7,723 nt of DNA from an uncultured Eubacteriales bacterium (GCA_944333375.1 CALVKX010000091.1:1-7723), one strand, 5' to 3'; shown: positions 1 through 5,719, counted from the stretch's first letter. The notes: a model not told the origin generated them from the sequence alone. Program-made: numbers and translations.

Positions 1-280
1 TGCACACCGCCTGACGCGTCCCCTCCCGGCGCACGCCCGGCATCAGCACGCCAAGCGCCGGCCGCATCAGCCGCTCCAGCCACGCCGCCGCGCCCAGCTC
101 CCTGAGAATGTTGATCCAGCCGCAAAACAGAAGATACCCCGCCCCCAGGCTCACCGTCAGCGCAATCGCCCCTCCCGCCGCCTCCAGCGCCGAGGCCAGC
201 ATCTGCGGTCCGCGTCCGCACAGCGCCGCGTAGAGAAGGGACCCGCCCGCCATCCCAAGCCACATCCACTGCAGAGCCAT
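1..280 (-). CDS. spmA: Spore maturation protein A (SpmA-like), 5' part only
   Basis: The minus strand reads open from an ATG at 280 to the window edge, giving about 93 residues. The N-terminus begins MALQWMWLGMAGGSLLYAAL, followed by a hydrophobic stretch containing GAIALTVSLGAGYLLFCGW and then LERLMRPALGVLMPGV. This matches the start of SpmA, a membrane protein of the nucleoside-recognition (Gate) domain family. The family is known for a role in spore core dehydration and heat resistance, usually together with SpmB encoded just downstream, which would lie outside the window. A GAGGCGGTGG ribosome binding site precedes the ATG. The gene diverges from the abrB-like gene across an AT-rich gap. 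I could not identify a convincing sporulation sigma-factor promoter. Another Gate-domain membrane protein is the alternative. The stop codon is not visible. Confidence 0.75.
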   Translation of the reverse strand, partial: MALQWMWLGMAGGSLLYAALCGRGPQMLASALEAAGGAIALTVSLGAGYLLFCGWINILRELGAAAWLERLMRPALGVLMPGVRREGTRQAVC

Positions 281-383
281 AAAATACCACCGCCTCACTT
301 TTTACAAAAAAGTCAATCAATATACACTTAATTTAATGTGCAATTTTTGAAACATTTTCATTTTTACACCTAATTATATGTAT

Positions 384-413
384 ATGGTCCATTCTCGTGC
401 CAAATGGGCCATT
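384..413. promoter_or_regulatory. Tandem ATGGNCCATT palindromes abutting the -35 element
   Basis: ATGGTCCAT at 384-392 and AATGGGCCATT at 403-413 are each palindromic around one central base. Together they form a direct repeat ATGGNCCATT with centres 20 bp apart, close to two helical turns. The second copy overlaps the first two bases of the TTGACA element of the downstream promoter. The layout is that of a two-site operator for a dimeric DNA-binding protein. Which protein binds is unknown; no such binding is shown by the sequence itself. Confidence 0.4.
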
Positions 414-440
414 GACAGATTATTCCCTGGGTTGTATTTT
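412..440 (+). promoter_or_regulatory. Sigma-A-type promoter of the abrB-like gene
   Basis: A perfect -35 TTGACA (412-417) is separated by 17 bases from TATTTT (435-440), a 4-of-6 match to the -10 consensus. Transcription would start near 447, which leaves a leader of about 60 bases before the ATG at 511. This placement rules out the longer open frame starting at 397. Confidence 0.6.
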
Positions 441-510
441 TATGTTATCCATCGGGCAATCTGTCCGAGAGGAAATCAGTCTGCTTTTGGAGAAGTGGAG
501 GGCTAGGAGC

Positions 511-759
511 ATGAAATCGACCGGTGTGGTTCGTAAGCTGGATAATCTGGGTCGCATTGTGATCCCGATTGAGCTTCGCAAGACCATGGATATCGCGATC
601 AAGGATACCCTTGAGATTTTTACCGAGGGCGACGAAATCATTCTCAAGAAGTATCAGCCCGGCTGCATCTTCTGCAACGACGCGCGCAACGTTACGCTTT
701 TCAAGGGCAAGCTCGTATGCGACAAGTGTCTGGCCGAGATGAAGCAGGGGCACGAATGA
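511..759 (+). CDS. abrB: AbrB/SpoVT-type transition-state regulator with four-cysteine tail
   Basis: The 82-residue protein begins MKSTGVVRKLDNLGRIVIPI, the swapped-hairpin (SpoVT/AbrB) DNA-binding domain, which runs to about residue 48 (EIILKKY). Family members bind DNA as dimers or tetramers and control genes at the transition from growth to sporulation. The ATG at 511 is chosen because the family starts with MKSTG. GGAGG sits 9 bases upstream, and the longer frame from 397 would begin before the predicted transcription start. The C-terminal part differs from Bacillus AbrB: it carries C52, C55, C70 and C73 as two CxxC pairs, a possible zinc-binding knuckle. A strong terminator follows directly. 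A paralogue of abrB rather than the main transition regulator is possible, since clostridia often carry several. Confidence 0.87.
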   Translation: MKSTGVVRKLDNLGRIVIPIELRKTMDIAIKDTLEIFTEGDEIILKKYQPGCIFCNDARNVTLFKGKLVCDKCLAEMKQGHE

Positions 760-773
760 AAAGGGCGCGAGCC

Positions 774-825
774 AAAAAAAGCCGCGCGGCCGGAACGGAA
801 GGGGTTCCGGCCGCGCGGTTTTTGT
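774..825. terminator. Bidirectional rho-independent terminator
   Basis: A perfect 15-bp stem (782-796 pairing with 804-818) encloses a 7-base loop. It is followed by TTTTT on the plus strand and preceded by seven As (774-780), which form a U-tract for minus-strand transcripts. It lies between the converging ends of the abrB-like gene and the thioredoxin gene and can end both transcripts. The stem is almost entirely G-C apart from two A-T pairs next to the loop. Confidence 0.9.
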
Positions 826-831
826 GATAGG

Positions 832-1140
832 CTATTTGAGCATGTTGACAATGGTCTGCTTGCTCTGCACGCCGACGGTCTGAGCGGCCGCGCTGCCATT
901 TTTAAAGACGATCAGCGTGGGGATGCTCATGACGCGATAGCGCGCGGCGATTTCGGGCGCGTCGTCGACGTTGAGCTTGCACACGCGGTAGGCGTCGCTC
1001 TCCCCGGCGATTTCATCCACCACGGGCGAAAGCATCTTGCACGGTCCGCACCAATCGGCGTAAAAATCCACGAGCACGGGCTTGTCGCCCTGCAGGACCT
1101 CCCGGTCAAAGCTTTCAGCAGTCAGCTTGGTTACAGCCAT
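832..1140 (-). CDS. trxA: Thioredoxin
   Basis: The 102-residue protein is a single-domain cytoplasmic thioredoxin that reduces protein disulfides. The active site is WCGPCK, with catalytic cysteines at 31 and 34. The buried acidic residue D25 lies in PVLVDFYADW, and the cis-proline loop IPT is at 73-75 with P74. Length is normal for TrxA. The ATG at 1140 is preceded by a strong AAAGGAGG seven bases upstream. An extra cysteine at 54 is not part of the catalytic site. No thioredoxin reductase is adjacent, so its electron donor must be encoded elsewhere. It converges on the abrB-like gene and shares its terminator, and it diverges from the deoxyinosine glycosylase gene. Because most clostridia hold several thioredoxins, the symbol names the family rather than a proven orthologue. 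Confidence 0.93.
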   Translation of the reverse strand: MAVTKLTAESFDREVLQGDKPVLVDFYADWCGPCKMLSPVVDEIAGESDAYRVCKLNVDDAPEIAARYRVMSIPTLIVFKNGSAAAQTVGVQSKQTIVNMLK

Positions 1141-1171
1141 CAGTAAGCCTCCTTTGCTTGCGTTTCTCCAC

Positions 1172-1203
1172 TATTATGATACCCGCCCCGGGCGGGGGAT
1201 AAA
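1172..1203. promoter_or_regulatory. Overlapping divergent promoter region with 15-bp GC palindrome
   Basis: A perfect odd-centred palindrome, CCCGCCCCGGGCGGG (1182-1196), sits between the thioredoxin and glycosylase genes. On the minus strand a weak -35 (TTTATC, 1198-1203) and -10 (TATCAT, 1176-1181) would flank it, so the palindrome would fill most of the 16-base spacer. On the plus strand TATGAT (1175-1180) is a possible -10 with a poor -35 (TTGCTT, 1154-1159). The promoter calls are weak; the palindrome itself is certain. Confidence 0.35.
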
Positions 1204-1235
1204 CCACTATTTTTCCAAAAAAGGCGGTGCTTTTC

Positions 1236-1715
1236 ATGCATGCCGTTCACCCCTTTGAGCCAGTGTGGAACGGACAAAGCCGCGTGCTGATCCTGGGCAC
1301 GTTTCCCTCGGTTCGCTCACGCGAGGTCGGCTTCTACTACGGGCATCCGCAAAACCGCTTCTGGCGCGTGCTGGAAGCGCTCTACGGCGAGCCCGTGCCC
1401 CCGGACACCGACGGACGCCGGGCCTATGTGCTTTCGCACGGGCTGGCGCTGTGGGACGTGCTGGCCGCCTGCGACATTGACAAAAGCAGCGACGCGAGCA
1501 TCCGCTCCCCCGTCGCAAACGATGTCCCCGCCCTTCTTGGGCAAAGCGGCATCGAGCGCATCCTCTGCAACGGCCAGCGCGCCTACGCCCTCTACCGGCG
1601 CCATCTTGAGAAGGCCTGCGGCCTTCCCGCCCGGGCGCTGCCCTCCACCAGCGCGGCCAACGCCGCCTGGAGCCTGGCAAGCCTGAGGGAAGCATGGCGT
1701 GCCGCCCTCCTCTAA
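1236..1715 (+). CDS. DNA-deoxyinosine (hypoxanthine-DNA) glycosylase, UDG family 6
   Basis: The 159-residue protein belongs to the uracil-DNA glycosylase superfamily, in the branch that removes hypoxanthine (deaminated adenine) from DNA to start base excision repair. Seen in the sequence: the motif-1 region VLILGTFPS (residues 17-25) followed by VGFYYGHPQNRFW (31-43), where N40 is the likely catalytic asparagine, and the second active-site motif LPSTSAAN (135-142). Both are characteristic of this branch, and the length is typical. I chose the ATG at 1236 over the in-frame GTG at 1227: AAGGCGGTG forms its ribosome binding site and the family begins with M followed by HPF a few residues later. 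The gene diverges from thioredoxin and ends four bases before the end of the convergent MATE gene. G/T- or U-specific mismatch activity is the alternative. Confidence 0.85.
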   Translation: MHAVHPFEPVWNGQSRVLILGTFPSVRSREVGFYYGHPQNRFWRVLEALYGEPVPPDTDGRRAYVLSHGLALWDVLAACDIDKSSDASIRSPVANDVPALLGQSGIERILCNGQRAYALYRRHLEKACGLPARALPSTSAANAAWSLASLREAWRAALL

Positions 1716-1719
1716 GCCC

Positions 1720-3087
1720 TCAGGCGGCTTTGCTTTCCTCCCTGAGATAACGCGAGAAGGAACGGTAGAACAGCGTCCCCGTCACGCACACGGCGATAAA
1801 GTCGGAGATCGGCTCGGCCAGGAAGACCGCGTCCACCTGATTGGGCAGGAAGCACGGGAGGATGAAGATGAGAGGAATGAGCAGAAGCACCTTGCGCAGC
1901 AGCGCCAGGAACACCGAGGTTTTCGCGTTTCCCATCGCCACAAAGGTCTGCTGGCAGCCCATCTGGATGCCAAACAGGCCGGTGGCCCCCATGTAGATGC
2001 GGAGCGCATGCACCGTCATATCCCGCAGGGCGGGGTCCGTGGTGAAGATGGCGGCGAACAGCTGTGGGGCCAGCATGGCCAGCGCCCAAAGCGCCGCCGA
2101 ATATACCGTGCACGCTACGATCAGCATGCGGAAGCAGGCGCGTACGCGTTCCTTGTTGCCCGCGCCGTAGTTGAAGCTGACGATGGGCTGCGCCCCCTGG
2201 GTAAGGCCCTGAAGGGGCAGGAGGGAAAACTGCATCACACTGCTGAGGATGGTCATCGCGCCCACGGCCAGGTTGCCGCCATAGCGCAGCAGCGAGGAGT
2301 TAAAGCAGACGTAGAGCACGCTTTCGGTGAACTGCATGATGAACGGCGACAGCCCCAGCGCCACGCAGGGGAGGTAGACCTTGGCGGAGATGCGCAGATA
2401 GGGAACCCGAATGCGCAGATGCGTCTTTTTTCCGGTGAGGAAGCGCACTACCCACACCGCCGACACCGCCTGCGAGAGGATGGTGGCCAGCGCCGCGCCG
2501 CGCACGCCCATGTTCAGGGCGAAGATAAACACCGGGTCCAGAATGATGTTGAGCACCGCGCCGATGAGCACCGTGAGCATGCTGGTGCGCGAAAAGCCCT
2601 GCGCGGTGATAAAGGCGTTGAGGCCCAGCGCCACCTGCACGGCGATGGTGCCCAGCGCGTAGATGGAGAGGTAATCCCACGCGTAGCCGATGGTTTCCTG
2701 ATCAGCGCCAAACACCAGCAGCGCCTGGCGGCCGAAGATCAAAATCGCCGCCGTCAACAGCACCGCCATCACCACGAGGGCCATGGTACAGTTGCCGAGG
2801 ATGCGCTCGGCGTCCTCCTTGCGGCCTTTGCCCATCATAATGGAAGCGCAGGGCGCACCACCCATGCTGGCCAGCGTCGCAAAAGCGCTCACCAGCAGAA
2901 TCACCGGCAAGGTCACACCCAGGCCGGTCAGCGCTGTGGCTCCCACCACCGGGATGTGGCCGATGTACATGCGGTCCACCATGTTGTACAGCACGTTTAC
3001 CACTTGCGCGGTGATGGCCGGCAGCGCCAGGCTGAACAAAAGCCTGCCAACCGGCTTTGTTGCTAGTTCATTGTCCTTATTTTGCAT
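1720..3087 (-). CDS. MATE-family multidrug/toxin efflux protein (MepA-like)
   Basis: The 455-residue integral membrane protein has the two-bundle, roughly 12-helix pattern of the multidrug and toxic compound extrusion family, which exports cationic compounds or metabolites in exchange for Na+ or H+. Recognisable motifs are YNMVDRMYIGH in the first helix hairpin (34-44), NIILDP (180-185), and LTQGAQPIVSFNYGAGN (295-311) at the start of the second half, the last resembling MepA/YeeO-type members. Full family length is present. The ATG at 3087 has CGGAGG just upstream and a well-formed promoter behind it. The gene is divergent from the amidohydrolase/ATP-grasp operon and shares a repeat with its promoter, so it may export that operon's product; this is inference. 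The substrate cannot be read from the sequence. Confidence 0.9.
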   Translation of the reverse strand: MQNKDNELATKPVGRLLFSLALPAITAQVVNVLYNMVDRMYIGHIPVVGATALTGLGVTLPVILLVSAFATLASMGGAPCASIMMGKGRKEDAERILGNCTMALVVMAVLLTAAILIFGRQALLVFGADQETIGYAWDYLSIYALGTIAVQVALGLNAFITAQGFSRTSMLTVLIGAVLNIILDPVFIFALNMGVRGAALATILSQAVSAVWVVRFLTGKKTHLRIRVPYLRISAKVYLPCVALGLSPFIMQFTESVLYVCFNSSLLRYGGNLAVGAMTILSSVMQFSLLPLQGLTQGAQPIVSFNYGAGNKERVRACFRMLIVACTVYSAALWALAMLAPQLFAAIFTTDPALRDMTVHALRIYMGATGLFGIQMGCQQTFVAMGNAKTSVFLALLRKVLLLIPLIFILPCFLPNQVDAVFLAEPISDFIAVCVTGTLFYRSFSRYLREESKAA

Positions 3088-3129
3088 ATTGAGCCTCCGT
3101 TGGTACAGTGCGAAATGGTTAACAGCACT

Positions 3130-3158
3130 ATTATAGTCCTGTGGATACCGCTTTGCAA
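3130..3158 (-). promoter_or_regulatory. Promoter of the MATE gene
   Basis: On the minus strand TTGCAA (3153-3158, 4 of 6) lies 17 bases from a perfect TATAAT (3130-3135). Transcription would begin near 3123, giving a leader of about 35 bases. The -35 overlaps the first copy of the ACCGCTTTGC repeat. Confidence 0.7.
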
Positions 3159-3188
3159 CCTTTCCGGCAGAATTGACAACCGCTTTGC
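3147..3188 (+). repeat. 10-bp exact direct repeat ACCGCTTTGC, possible shared operator
   Basis: ACCGCTTTGC occurs at 3147-3156 and again at 3179-3188, a period of 32 bp or about three helical turns. The first copy overlaps the -35 of the leftward MATE promoter. The second starts immediately after the -35 of the rightward operon promoter and lies in its spacer. A protein bound to both copies could control both promoters. The repeat and its position are seen; the regulatory role is inferred. Confidence 0.45.
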
Positions 3189-3201
3189 CCCATGCTAGAC
3201 T
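3173..3201 (+). promoter_or_regulatory. Promoter of the amidohydrolase/ATP-grasp operon
   Basis: A perfect TTGACA (3173-3178) is followed after 17 bases by TAGACT (3196-3201, 4 of 6), which is preceded by TGC (3193-3195) as an extended -10. Transcription would start near 3208, about 34 bases before the ATG at 3242. The presence of this promoter excludes the in-frame TTG at 3173 as the start codon. Confidence 0.7.
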
Positions 3202-3241
3202 AACGGCGTTTCATCCATTCAAAATCAAGGGAGGCGTCGGC

Positions 3242-3892
3242 ATGAACGGCGAGGCGCTGGAGGCCCTGCGCTACTTTTCGGACGGGACGCACCCGGAGTC
3301 GTTCGTGACGCTTCCGGGGCGGGGAGCGGTGCTGCTGAGCGCGCCGCACGCGGTATTGCAGACGCGCAACGGCCGGCTCAAGGATGCCGAGCGCTACACC
3401 GGCATGCTCTGCCTGCTGCTCAACCGCCGGCACGGCCTGCCCTGTATCTACAAGTCGCGCCACCTGGAAGATGACGCCAACCACGACCCCCGCAGCCCCT
3501 ACCGCGACGAGGTCAGCCGTCTCATCCGGGAGGGCGGCGTGCGCTGCGTGCTGGACCTGCACCAGCTCAGGCCGGACCGCCCCATGGCCCTGTGCATCGG
3601 CACGGGATGGGGACGGCATCTGCACGGCCTTTCGGATGCGCCGGACCTGGTGCGGGAGGCGTTTGCGCGCAGGGGGCTTTCGCCCATCACGCTAGACGAT
3701 CCCTTCCCGGCTGCGGCGGCGCACACCGTATCCGCCACGGCCGCCCGGGCGGGCGCAGCGGCGATGCAGCTGGAGATCAACAGCGCGCTTTTGATGGAGG
3801 ACAGCCCCGCAGAGCGCTTCGGCGACGTGCTGGCCGCCCTGGCCGAGGCTGTGGAGGGGCTTGGCGCGATGCTTTGCGCCCGCGGGGAATGA
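3242..3892 (+). CDS. N-formylglutamate-amidohydrolase-like protein
   Basis: The 216-residue protein looks like a divergent member of the zinc amidohydrolase family that includes N-formylglutamate deformylase (HutG). Supporting features in order are LLSAPHA (31-37, candidate ligand H36), DAERYTG (48-54, candidate E50), DANHDPRSPYRDEV (78-91), a hydrophobic strand ending in VLDLHQ (103-108, candidate H107), and QLEIN (176-180), which resembles the conserved glutamate of the family's C-terminal part. The start at 3242 is supported by AAGGGAGG upstream. No histidine-degradation gene is nearby, so a hut role is unlikely. As first gene of an operon with two ATP-grasp ligases, it could remove or trim an acyl or glutamyl group from their product, or recycle it. 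Fold assignment is fairly sure; the substrate is unknown. Confidence 0.65.
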   Translation: MNGEALEALRYFSDGTHPESFVTLPGRGAVLLSAPHAVLQTRNGRLKDAERYTGMLCLLLNRRHGLPCIYKSRHLEDDANHDPRSPYRDEVSRLIREGGVRCVLDLHQLRPDRPMALCIGTGWGRHLHGLSDAPDLVREAFARRGLSPITLDDPFPAAAAHTVSATAARAGAAAMQLEINSALLMEDSPAERFGDVLAALAEAVEGLGAMLCARGE

Positions 3893-3908
3893 AGGAGGGA
3901 AACCGGCT

Positions 3909-4784
3909 ATGCTGCACGGATTAATGGTGGTCAACGCCTTTCTGCGCACCACCAAGTTTGACGACCTGTATCACACTTTGCTCTCCGCCGCGCATGGGCA
4001 GGGGATGGAGCTGGACATCCGCACCAACGCGGAGCTGTGCTGCGACGTTTCCACGGGCGCCTTCTCGCCGGAGGCGCTGGACTTTGTGCTGTTCTGGGAC
4101 AAGGACGTGCAGCTTGCCTGGCAGCTGGAACAGATGGGTATGCGGGTGTTTAACAGCGCCGCGGCGATCCTCGCCTGCGACGACAAGGCGCTGACCTGGC
4201 TGAGGCTCCGGCAGGCGGGAATCCCCATGCCGCGCACCATCCTCGCCCCCAAGACCTTTTCCACCGTGGGCTATCCCCAGACGGGCTTTGCCGCCGAGGC
4301 GGCGCGGGCGCTGGGCTTTCCCGTGGTGCTCAAGGAGTGCTTCGGCTCCTTCGGCCAGCAGGTATACCTGTTTCATGACGTGGACGCGCTCTGCCAGAAG
4401 GTGCGGTCGCTGGCGGGTACGCCGCTGCTCTTTCAGGAGCTGATCCACGAAAGCTACGGCCGCGACGCGCGCATCAACGTTGTCGGCGGCCGCGTGGTGG
4501 CCTGCATGCTGCGCCAGAGCACCGACGGCGACTTCCGCAGCAACCTCACCCGGGGTGGCTCCATGGCCCCCTATTCCCCCACCCGGGCCGAGGCGGAGCT
4601 GGCGGTTGCGGCCACGGAGCTGCTGGGGCTGGATTTCGCGGGCGTGGACGTGCTCTTTGGCCGGGACGGCCCGCTTTTGTGCGAGGTCAACTCCAACGCG
4701 CATTTCAAGACCACGCTGGAATGTACGGGGGTCAACATGGCGGTGGAAATCATGCGGCATATCGCCCGGAGGCTGGAGCACTGA
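3909..4784 (+). CDS. RimK-type ATP-grasp ligase (copy 1)
   Basis: The 291-residue protein is an ATP-grasp enzyme of the RimK/glutathione-synthetase-like group, which joins a carboxylate to an amine through an acyl phosphate. Visible landmarks are FNSAAAILACDDKALT (81-96), the linker PMPRTI (107-111), the ATP-binding lysine K142 in VLKECFGSFGQQV, FQELI (175-179), DARINVVGGRVVA (186-198), FRSNLTRGG (209-217), AGVDV (244-248), and the metal-binding CEVNSN (258-263) with E259 and N261. The ATG at 3909 is preceded by AAGGAGGG that overlaps the stop of the amidohydrolase gene, 16 bases apart, so the two are co-transcribed. Its stop overlaps the start of copy 2. All expected catalytic residues are present. 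Both joined substrates are unknown. A lysine- or glutamate-ligase of the LysX/RimK kind is possible. Confidence 0.83.
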   Translation: MLHGLMVVNAFLRTTKFDDLYHTLLSAAHGQGMELDIRTNAELCCDVSTGAFSPEALDFVLFWDKDVQLAWQLEQMGMRVFNSAAAILACDDKALTWLRLRQAGIPMPRTILAPKTFSTVGYPQTGFAAEAARALGFPVVLKECFGSFGQQVYLFHDVDALCQKVRSLAGTPLLFQELIHESYGRDARINVVGGRVVACMLRQSTDGDFRSNLTRGGSMAPYSPTRAEAELAVAATELLGLDFAGVDVLFGRDGPLLCEVNSNAHFKTTLECTGVNMAVEIMRHIARRLEH

Positions 4785-5653
4785 TGGATGCGCTATGGCT
4801 TTTGTATGACGAAGCGGACCTTTCCAAAAACCTGGGGTTTGTGGAGCTGATGCAAAGCCGCGGCGCGGCGCGCGGACTTGAGATCCTGCCTGTGACCACG
4901 GAGGAACTGACGTTCGAGATGGATGCCTCCGGCGTCCCCCTGTGCCTGCGCGGCGGCGTGTCCGCTCGGCCGCGCGCGGTCTTCTCCCGCCAGCGCGACA
5001 GCCTGCTGAGCTTTCATTTCGAGCGCATGGGGGTGCCCGTGTACAACAACGCCCGCGTGTGCGCCATCTGTAACGACAAGCGCCTGACCCACCAGTTTCT
5101 CAGCGGCCTGCCCATGCCCCGCACGATTTTCCTGCCCCCACGCCCGTCGGCGCCGCCGCCCGGCACCCGCTTTCCCGTGATCGTCAAGCCCGCCTGCAGC
5201 CATGGCGGCGACCGCGTGGCCCTCGTTGGCAACGAGCGCGAATGGCGCGAGGCCGTTTCCGCCATCCTGCACCAGCCCGCCATCCAGCAGAGCGTCGTGG
5301 ACGGGGCCGGACGCGACCTGAGGGTCTATGTCGTCCACGGCCGCATCCTGGCCGGCGTCATGCGAACGGCCACCCACGGCGTGGTCAGCAACTTCAAGCG
5401 CGGCGGCCAGGTGGCCCTCCATGCGCTCACGGCCGGGGAGCGCGCGCTCGCCCAGGAGGTGGCGCGTCGCTTTGAGCGCGCGGGCGCTCCGCTGACGATG
5501 GCGGGGGTGGACCTGATGTACGACGGGGGCCGCCCCGTTGTTAGCGAGGTCGAGGACGTGGTGGGCAGCCGCATGCTCTACCAGACGAGCGATATCGACA
5601 TCGTTTCGCTGTTTTTGGACGGTTTTGGCGATATTCGGGCAAAAGTCCAATGA
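4784..5653 (+). CDS. RimK-type ATP-grasp ligase (copy 2, altered metal motif)
   Basis: The 289-residue protein shares the architecture of the preceding ligase but is clearly divergent. Landmarks are YNNARVCAICNDKRLTH (87-103), PMPRTI (110-115), ATP-binding lysine K135 in VIVKPACSHGGDRV, IQQSV (167-171), DLRVYVVHGRILA (178-190), VSNFKRGG (201-208) and AGVDL (240-244). Where RimK proteins and copy 1 have ExN for metal binding, this one has SEVEDVV (254-260), so E257 replaces the asparagine. In addition, the glutamate after Q in the adenine-contact motif is Q169. ATP-grasp enzymes with Glu at the metal position are known, so activity is plausible. The ATG at 4784 overlaps the TGA of copy 1 (TGATG), which suggests translational coupling and possibly a heteromeric or two-step ligase. 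The final codons contain the -35 of the next promoter. Confidence 0.8.
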   Translation: MDALWLLYDEADLSKNLGFVELMQSRGAARGLEILPVTTEELTFEMDASGVPLCLRGGVSARPRAVFSRQRDSLLSFHFERMGVPVYNNARVCAICNDKRLTHQFLSGLPMPRTIFLPPRPSAPPPGTRFPVIVKPACSHGGDRVALVGNEREWREAVSAILHQPAIQQSVVDGAGRDLRVYVVHGRILAGVMRTATHGVVSNFKRGGQVALHALTAGERALAQEVARRFERAGAPLTMAGVDLMYDGGRPVVSEVEDVVGSRMLYQTSDIDIVSLFLDGFGDIRAKVQ

Positions 5654-5678
5654 CAGAAGCGCCGCGCCGTGTTATAAT
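5650..5678 (+). promoter_or_regulatory. Extended -10 promoter of the aminotransferase gene
   Basis: ATGACA (5650-5655, 5 of 6) is followed after 17 bases by a perfect TATAAT (5673-5678) with the extended-10 TG at 5670-5671. The -35 overlaps the TGA stop codon of the second ATP-grasp gene. Transcription would begin near 5685, about 35 bases ahead of the start codon. I see no terminator between the two genes, so read-through from the upstream operon remains possible. Confidence 0.75.
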
Positions 5679-5719
5679 GGAAGCTGTGAACGCACTTCAA
5701 CTCAGGGGAGGCGAAACCG

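Larger units (their letters stand above)
281..510. other. AT-rich divergent intergenic region between spmA and the abrB-like gene
   Basis: This 230-base gap is much more AT-rich than its surroundings. It holds the abrB-like promoter (412-440), two palindromes just upstream of it (384-392 and 403-413), and the leader and ribosome binding site of the abrB-like gene. Near spmA the minus strand carries TTTGTAAAAA, which differs from the Spo0A box TTTGTCRAAA at one key base, so I treat it only as a weak candidate. I see no other gene here. The open frame that begins at 397 starts upstream of the predicted promoter -10 element and has no family similarity before residue 511. Confidence 0.6.

Noticed and set aside
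281..400. Sporulation sigma-factor promoter for spmA
   Set aside because: CATATAAT on the minus strand (373-380) resembles a sigma-E -10, but no suitable -35 lies at the right distance, so I do not list it.
397..510. A 38-residue N-terminal extension of the AbrB-like protein
   Set aside because: It begins upstream of the predicted -10 element and has no similarity to the family, whereas the MKSTG start at 511 has its own ribosome binding site.
1714..1730. Possible terminator hairpin AAGCC/GGCTT between the glycosylase and MATE genes
   Set aside because: The stem is only 5 bp, lies mostly inside the end of the MATE gene and is not followed by a real T-run on either strand.
1699..3066. A 455-codon open frame on the plus strand, as long as the MATE gene it overlaps
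   Set aside because: It is antisense to the MATE gene, lacks a plausible start context, and its translation is rich in His, Arg, Gln and Gly with no domain; GC-rich codon use opens such shadow frames.
3173..3241. TTG start giving a 23-residue longer amidohydrolase-like protein
   Set aside because: The TTG is the first part of the TTGACA promoter element, and the ATG at 3242 has a strong ribosome binding site.
3242..3892. Reading the amidohydrolase-like gene as hutG of histidine degradation
   Set aside because: Sequence similarity is limited to scattered family motifs and no hut gene is nearby; the operon partners are ATP-grasp ligases.
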